This document shows positions 5,317 to 8,447 of a DNA stretch of 8,447 bases, in pieces (positions within the stretch are counted from its first letter, which is position 1; each line of letters begins with the position of its first letter). The notes under the pieces are model-generated. The model was not told the DNA's origin, searched no databases, and saw nothing but the letters and a program-made list of their open reading frames with translations. The stretch lies in the NCBI GenBank assembly GCA_003162995.1, contig PLUZ01000527.1, positions 1 to 8,447 on the forward strand. Direction: 5' to 3'. The stretch is from Methylocapsa sp. (GTDB taxonomy: Bacteria; Pseudomonadota; Alphaproteobacteria; Rhizobiales; Beijerinckiaceae). The position numbers were made by a program, and so were the translations under genes.

Positions 5317-5976
5317 ATGCCATTACACATAGGCGATGCAACGCCTGATTTTACGGCGGAAACGACGGAAGGGACGATCCATTTTTACGACTGGATCAGC
5401 GACGGGTGGGTGGTGCTGTTTTCGCATCCAAAGGACTTCACGCCGGTTTGCACCACTGAGCTTGGCTACATGGCCAAGATCAAACCAGAGTTTGACAAGC
5501 GCGGAGTAAAGATCATCGGCCTTTCGGTCGATCCGCTCGGCCGCCACTCCGGCTGGGCGAACGACATCAAGGAGACGCAGGGCTTTGCCCCGAACTATCC
5601 GATGATCGCCGACATCGACTATAACGTGTCGAAGCTCTACGACATGCTGCCGGCGCCGGTCTCTGGCGATCCGACCAAGCGCACGGCCGCCGACAATCAG
5701 ACCGTGCGCAATGTCTTCGTCATCGGCCCGGACAAGAAGGTCAAGCTGATCCTGGTCTATCCGATGACCACCGGCCGCAATTTCGACGAAGTGCTGCGCG
5801 TCATCGACTCGCTGCAACTCACCGCGAAGCACAAGGTGGCAACGCCGGTGAACTGGAAGAATGGCGAGGACGTCATCATCGCAGGCTCGGTGTCGGACGA
5901 CGACGCCAAGAAGCAGTACCCGCAGGGTTGGAAGGCGCCGAAAGCGTATCTGCGCAAAGTGCCTCAACCCAAGTAG
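5317..5976 (+). CDS. 1-Cys peroxiredoxin (Prx6 type)
   Basis: This cytoplasmic thiol peroxidase reduces H2O2 and organic hydroperoxides. The 219-residue product has the peroxidatic motif 'HPKDFTPVCTTE' with Cys45, preceded by Pro38 and Thr42 (PxxxTxxC), and an active-site Arg in 'NQTVRNVFVIGP'. Cys45 is the only cysteine, so it needs an outside thiol reductant. The C-terminal dimer-building extension 'HKVATPVNWKNGEDVIIAGS' is typical of the Prx6 subfamily, whose members are 210-225 residues. The Shine-Dalgarno TTGGAGGT (5304-5311) is well placed for ATG 5317. Composition changes within the gene: 12 of the first 24 codons end in G/C against 35 of 40 in codons 69-108, hinting at a mosaic. In this cluster it probably guards oxygen- or thiol-sensitive enzymes such as the radical SAM protein, or supplies redox chemistry. 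Identification is very sure; pathway link is inferred. Confidence 0.95.
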   Translation: MPLHIGDATPDFTAETTEGTIHFYDWISDGWVVLFSHPKDFTPVCTTELGYMAKIKPEFDKRGVKIIGLSVDPLGRHSGWANDIKETQGFAPNYPMIADIDYNVSKLYDMLPAPVSGDPTKRTAADNQTVRNVFVIGPDKKVKLILVYPMTTGRNFDEVLRVIDSLQLTAKHKVATPVNWKNGEDVIIAGSVSDDDAKKQYPQGWKAPKAYLRKVPQPK

Positions 5977-6078
5977 TCGAGCTTTGGCACACCTTGCAAA
6001 GAGCCACTTGCGCCGTTCTGTTTGCTGGAAAAATGTTGGTGAGGTCTAAGACTGGTGAGTTCTAAGAAGGATAAAATC

Positions 6079-6450
6079 ATGAAAGTTGCATACGTCTTCA
6101 GCACCTCAGGTCATACAGCCAGCTACAAGCTGGGACAAATGATTCTACCCCAATTGGAGCAAAGTGCTCATGGTGTAGAAGTTGTCGGTATGATGTTCTT
6201 CGATGATAACACGTTTCTGCTGCGCAAAGGGGACCCGATGGGCCAACGCTTGGCTAAGGTCGCAAAGGAGAAAAGCATCCTTTTAATGATGTGCGATTCA
6301 TGCGCATTAGAACGAGGGTTGGCTGAAGGCGGCAAGTGGCCCGAGAAGGCCACCCCCAGAGATACTGTTGAGGGGGTCCAGGCCGGTTGTTTTCCTGATC
6401 TGTATGCGGCATTAGCAGGGAAATCTCCTGATTACATCATCACGCTGTAG
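6079..6450 (+). CDS. DsrE-like small protein, SaoD-like
   Basis: The start is taken as ATG 6079, with AGAAGG (6065-6070) 8 bases upstream; a GTG at 6055 in the same frame has no such site. The 123-residue protein begins 'MKVAYVFSTSGHTASYKLGQ', the Rossmann-like beta-alpha opening of DsrE/DsrF proteins, and contains 'MMCDSCALERGL' and 'VEGVQAGCFPDLYAALAG', so it has three cysteines: the CDSC pair and a lone Cys in AGCF. DsrE-type proteins carry persulfide sulfur on a conserved Cys in sulfur relay; here the Cys pair could carry sulfur, selenium or a metal. The sequence matches what I remember of 'DsrE-related protein SaoD' from selenoprotein-associated organometallic loci; this is not searched. 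It follows the peroxiredoxin gene by about 100 bases and is less GC-rich (14 of the first 26 codons end in G/C), suggesting different ancestry from its right-hand neighbours. Fold assignment is good, specific role uncertain. Confidence 0.8.
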   Translation: MKVAYVFSTSGHTASYKLGQMILPQLEQSAHGVEVVGMMFFDDNTFLLRKGDPMGQRLAKVAKEKSILLMMCDSCALERGLAEGGKWPEKATPRDTVEGVQAGCFPDLYAALAGKSPDYIITL

Positions 6451-6459
6451 GAGGGGCCG

Positions 6460-6612
6460 GTGGACCGCCTGTTGAAGGGTCGGGTTTCGGACTTTGGTCA
6501 TATCGAGAGCGATCGGGCTCCTTTGGTCGTGCGAAGGGCTAAGGAAGGCGCAATAGGAGGCACCCCAGATCGGATCGGGCTTGGCGATAAGGTCCGGTGC
6601 GCGTCGTCGTGA
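6460..6612 (+). CDS. Possible 50-residue small ORF
   Basis: A GTG at 6460 is preceded by AGGAGGGG (6449-6456) overlapping the stop of the DsrE-like gene, and opens a 50-codon frame ('VDRLLKGRVSDFGHIESDRA' and on to 'RCASS'). No family is recognised, and the protein is basic with no clear domain. The good Shine-Dalgarno and the tight coupling are the only support; in GC-rich DNA an open frame this short is unremarkable. Otherwise the gap 6451-6648 holds nothing recognisable. Confidence 0.2.
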   Translation: MDRLLKGRVSDFGHIESDRAPLVVRRAKEGAIGGTPDRIGLGDKVRCASS

Positions 6613-6633
6613 GCACGCCTGCAAAGGGCAATC

Positions 6634-6640
6634 AGGGGAG
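6634..6640 (+). promoter_or_regulatory. Ribosome binding site selecting ATG 6649
   Basis: AGGGGAG is 8 bases before ATG 6649 and directly abuts or overlaps the in-frame GTG at 6640, so the later ATG is the functional start. This trims three residues and leaves a clean signal peptide. Confidence 0.6.
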
Positions 6641-6648
6641 TGAAACTT

Positions 6649-7131
6649 ATGCGTATCAGGACAACGATCGCCTCCGCCGCGCTTTTGAGCTTCGGCGCGG
6701 GCGCCGCCTCCGCCGCCTCGGTTACAAAGAGCATTGACGTCGACGCCCCGCCGGCGAAGGTATGGGCCATGATCGGCCCGTTCTGCTCGATCAGCGCGTG
6801 GCACCCTGCTATAGGCAAGTGCACCACGGACGGCAATGCCGAGCCGACCCGCACGCTCGTCACCATCGACGGCAAGGCCACCTTCGTAGAAATTGAGACT
6901 GCACGTGACGAGAAGGGCATGAGCTATTCCTATGCCATCAAGTCGAGCCCATTGCCGCTCAGCGACTACAAGTCGACGATCAAGGTGGAGCCCAAAGGCG
7001 AAGGCTTGTCGACAATAACTTGGTCGAGTACCTTTACACCGGCCGCCGGCAAGGAGGCCAGTGCAGAGGAGGCCGTCGCGGGAATCTATCAGTCTGGCCT
7101 CGATTCGGTGAAGGCCAAGGCCGGGATGTGA
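6649..7131 (+). CDS. Exported SRPBCC (START/polyketide cyclase-like) protein
   Basis: The 160-residue product starts with a Sec signal peptide (MRIRTTIASAALLSFGAGAA; likely cut after 'ASA' near residue 22), so it acts in the periplasm. The rest is one SRPBCC domain: 'SVTKSIDVDAPPAKVWAMIG' is the classic opening strand and first helix ('i-I-aPpekVWami'), followed by 'ISAWHPAIGKC', 'TRTLVTIDGKATFVEIETAR', 'YSYAIKSSPLPLSDYKSTIK' and 'TWSSTFTPA', then the long C-terminal helix 'AVAGIYQSGLDSVKAKAG'. The SRPBCC fold forms a deep hydrophobic cavity that binds lipid- or polyketide-like ligands; two cysteines in the mature part ('PFCSIS', 'GKCTTD') might pair. Ligand unknown. The ABM-type gene follows after 38 bases, and both proteins are exported, pointing to a two-gene operon handling a hydrophobic compound outside the cytoplasm. 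Confidence 0.87.
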   Translation: MRIRTTIASAALLSFGAGAASAASVTKSIDVDAPPAKVWAMIGPFCSISAWHPAIGKCTTDGNAEPTRTLVTIDGKATFVEIETARDEKGMSYSYAIKSSPLPLSDYKSTIKVEPKGEGLSTITWSSTFTPAAGKEASAEEAVAGIYQSGLDSVKAKAGM

Positions 7132-7169
7132 ACCCCTCAATCGGCGTCAAGCTTCGAAAGGAGAAAACT

Positions 7170-7568
7170 ATGGAGCGTCGTGAATTTCTTGCCGCGTTGG
7201 GAACCGCTGCGGCGGTTTCGTCCGCGTCCCAGGTGTTTGCTCAGACTCGCGGCGGGAGCCTTCAGAAGGTCAATGTCGCTGTCTACGTCGCGCTCGAAGC
7301 CAAGCCCGGAAAAGAAGAGGCGGTCGCCGAGTTTTTGCGCCAGGGCAAGGCATTGGCCGAGGCCGAACCTGCGACGATTGCTTGGTTCGGCGTTCGTCTC
7401 GGACCCTCAACCTTCGCCATTTTCGACGCTTTTCCCGATGACGCTGGCCGGCAAGCCCATATGTCCGGGAAAATCGCCGCCGCGTTGATGGAGAAAGCGG
7501 GAGACTTGCTGGCCCAACCGCCTTCGATCAAGATGGCCGACATTCTGGCTTCGAAGTTGCCCGGCTAG
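7170..7568 (+). CDS. Tat-exported ABM-type (antibiotic biosynthesis monooxygenase-like) protein
   Basis: ATG 7170 has AAGGAG (7158-7163) 6 bases upstream; the same frame is open back to 7020, but that part lies in the SRPBCC gene and is discounted. The 132-residue product begins 'MERREFLAALGTAAAVSSAS', a twin-arginine signal (RREFL) followed by an Ala-rich stretch ending near 'VFAQ'. The mature part, 'KVNVAVYVALEAKPGKEEAV', 'AEFLRQGKALAEAEPATIAW' and 'GPSTFAIFDAFPDDAGRQAH', is a dimeric alpha/beta-barrel ABM domain; the FAIFDAFPD strand and 'RQAHMSGKIAAALMEKA' helix are family hallmarks. Such proteins oxidise aromatic or quinone-like compounds without cofactor, or degrade heme; many have no known activity. 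Tat export implies folding before secretion. It is probably co-transcribed with the SRPBCC gene. Confidence 0.87.
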   Translation: MERREFLAALGTAAAVSSASQVFAQTRGGSLQKVNVAVYVALEAKPGKEEAVAEFLRQGKALAEAEPATIAWFGVRLGPSTFAIFDAFPDDAGRQAHMSGKIAAALMEKAGDLLAQPPSIKMADILASKLPG

Positions 7569-7862
7569 CTCTCTTCAAGCGATTGGCGCAGCCCGGCGTC
7601 AATCGAACCACGCTGAGGCTGAGCCACCCGAACTCGGCCTCTATCGTGTACAAAATCCGAAAGAACTCCTCAATTTCAACCATGTGATGGGGCGGATTCC
7701 ATTTTATGCGTCCAGCGATGGCCTTCAGCGAACGTGATGACTTCCTTGAGGTCGTCCCCTCGTTCGCGGACCAAAGGAGACCGTACAACCTAAGGCCCGG
7801 CTTCGCTAAGCTTGAACTTCCATCGCAGATTTGCCCCGTCGCGATCGTGCTGAGGTCGCCCT
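7569..7862. other. Gap without a recognised gene
   Basis: No recognised gene fills these 294 bases. A plus-strand run over about 7617-7737 translates as 'EPPELGLYRVQNPKELLNFN' then 'HVMGRIPFYASSDGLQRT' to a stop, and a shifted run 'DDFLEVVPSFADQRRPYNLR' follows, which could be a decayed gene, but I recognise no family. A minus-strand 86-codon frame is equally unsupported. No terminator or promoter is clear. TGAGGT (7851-7856) is the likely ribosome binding site of the next gene. Confidence 0.5.
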
Positions 7863-8447
7863 ATGGGAATTAGCTTTTCGCGCCGAACAATCGCTCTGAT
7901 TGCAACGGTTATGATTGTGGTAGTCGGTCTTCTGGTATTTTTGCGCCCGCGGCCCAAAGTTGCCGCGGCCGGGCCGGCCGGTATTGCGGCAGCTTGCGGT
8001 CCCGGCAGCCGAACTGGTCACGCAGGTCTCTACGACAATTTGCAAACCTCCGACACGCTAACCATCGCCGTTCGCACGCCAAGCGATTACGATCCGACAC
8101 GCGCCTATCCGTTGCTCGTCGTCTTTCCTCCGGCCGGATACACCGGCGCGGGTCGGAGATTGTTTACGATTTGACGACAGAAGCGACGCGGCGTGGTTTC
8201 ATTGTCGCCTACAGCGATCATTTAAGTTTGTCGCCCTCGGCCGTCTCGCAACAGGCGAAGGTGGCCGCGACCGTCGCAAGCTTTTTCTGTGTCGATGAAA
8301 GTTCGATTGCTTATCTCGGGCACTCCGATGGCGGCGCGATGGCCGAGGGTATACCCGTCTACGTCCCCAAAGCCGGCCGCGCCGCGGGGATGACGGGGCA
8401 AGATCTTGCGGCGATGCCATGCCCGTCGATCCCGGCCGTTATGATCC
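7863..8447 (+). pseudogene. Membrane-anchored PHB-depolymerase/feruloyl-esterase-like hydrolase, frameshifted and cut by the window edge
   Basis: ATG 7863 (TGAGGT 6 bases upstream) opens with an inner-membrane anchor or uncleaved signal (residues 9-27, 'TIALIATVMIVVVGLLVFL'), then a periplasmic alpha/beta-hydrolase domain: 'LTIAVRTPSDYDPTRAYPLL' and 'VVFPPAGY'. That frame ends at TGA 8172-8174. Homology resumes one frame over from about 8153: 'SEIVYDLTTEATRRGFIVAY', then 'CVDESSIAYLGHSDGGAMAE' with the nucleophile motif GHSDGG (Ser codon 8324-8326), and runs open to the edge at 8447. One base appears missing near 8150-8153, in a G-rich spot ('GCGGGT' where GCGGGGT would keep the frame). The whole resembles secreted feruloyl-esterase/polyhydroxyalkanoate-depolymerase-type esterases. 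The catalytic Asp and His lie beyond the window. Whether the lesion is real or a sequence error cannot be told here. Confidence 0.72.

Noticed and set aside
5323..5967. 214-codon open frame on the minus strand
   Set aside because: Exactly antisense to the peroxiredoxin gene, whose motifs and ribosome binding site are clear; the translation is Arg/Val/His-rich, typical of a GC-rich shadow frame.
6412..7140. 242-codon open frame on the minus strand
   Set aside because: Antisense across the DsrE end, a gap and the whole SRPBCC gene; low-complexity Arg/Gly/Ala translation with no domain.
7138..7160. Second copy of the IS21-type end (TCAATCGGCGTCAAGCTTCG)
   Set aside because: Shares only a short ATCGGCGTC core with the repeats; lacks the TTGACCCC part and a tip, so it is coincidental.
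1..8447. CRISPR array, tRNA or rRNA genes
   Set aside because: No regularly spaced repeats or recognisable tRNA/rRNA segments were seen on either strand.

Overview
The window looks like an accessory region (genomic island) of a GC-rich alphaproteobacterium. I infer this from the style of the peroxiredoxin, SRPBCC, ABM-monooxygenase and hydrolase genes, which resemble proteins common in Rhizobiales/Hyphomicrobiales, and from the decayed pieces: an IS21-type insertion-sequence end, a truncated haloperoxidase-like hydrolase and two genes broken by single-base frameshifts. No taxon can be proved without a search.

Layout. 1-161: one end of an IS21-type element with two 22-bp repeats, and no transposase in the window. 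162-947 (minus): an organomercurial/organometallic lyase of the MerB family, preceded on its own strand by a promoter with the 19-bp spacer and dyad typical of MerR-family control. 1021-1179: the C-terminal scrap of a non-heme chloroperoxidase-type alpha/beta hydrolase. 1180-1463: a regulatory region with a candidate promoter, a perfect 8-bp inverted repeat and an 18-bp direct repeat. 1464-3146: a large homologue of linalool dehydratase/isomerase (Ldi family) that keeps both catalytic cysteines. 3204-4694: a B12-binding-type radical SAM protein ending in a CCAEP tail. 4860-5272: a GFA-type zinc protein broken by one missing base. 5317-5976: a 1-Cys peroxiredoxin. 6079-6450: a small DsrE-like protein resembling SaoD. 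6649-7131 and 7170-7568: an exported SRPBCC protein and a Tat-exported ABM-type monooxygenase. 7863 to the right edge: a membrane-anchored esterase/PHB-depolymerase-like hydrolase, also frameshifted.

How the genes may work together. The Ldi-like enzyme, radical SAM protein, GFA protein, peroxiredoxin and DsrE-like protein all lie on the plus strand with modest gaps and mostly good ribosome binding sites, so they may be one transcription unit. A CCAEP-tail radical SAM protein (in this family the first Cys is, as I recall, selenocysteine in some species), a MerB-like carbon-metal lyase and a SaoD-like DsrE protein together recall the selenoprotein-associated organometallic ('Sao') gene set. That naming is from memory and unsearched. 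An Ldi-fold enzyme beside a CCAEP-tail radical SAM protein is the most unusual feature. One reading is a thiol/metalloid-linked pathway acting on an unsaturated alcohol or organometallic substrate; this is inference only. The exported SRPBCC/ABM pair at the right is probably a separate two-gene operon.
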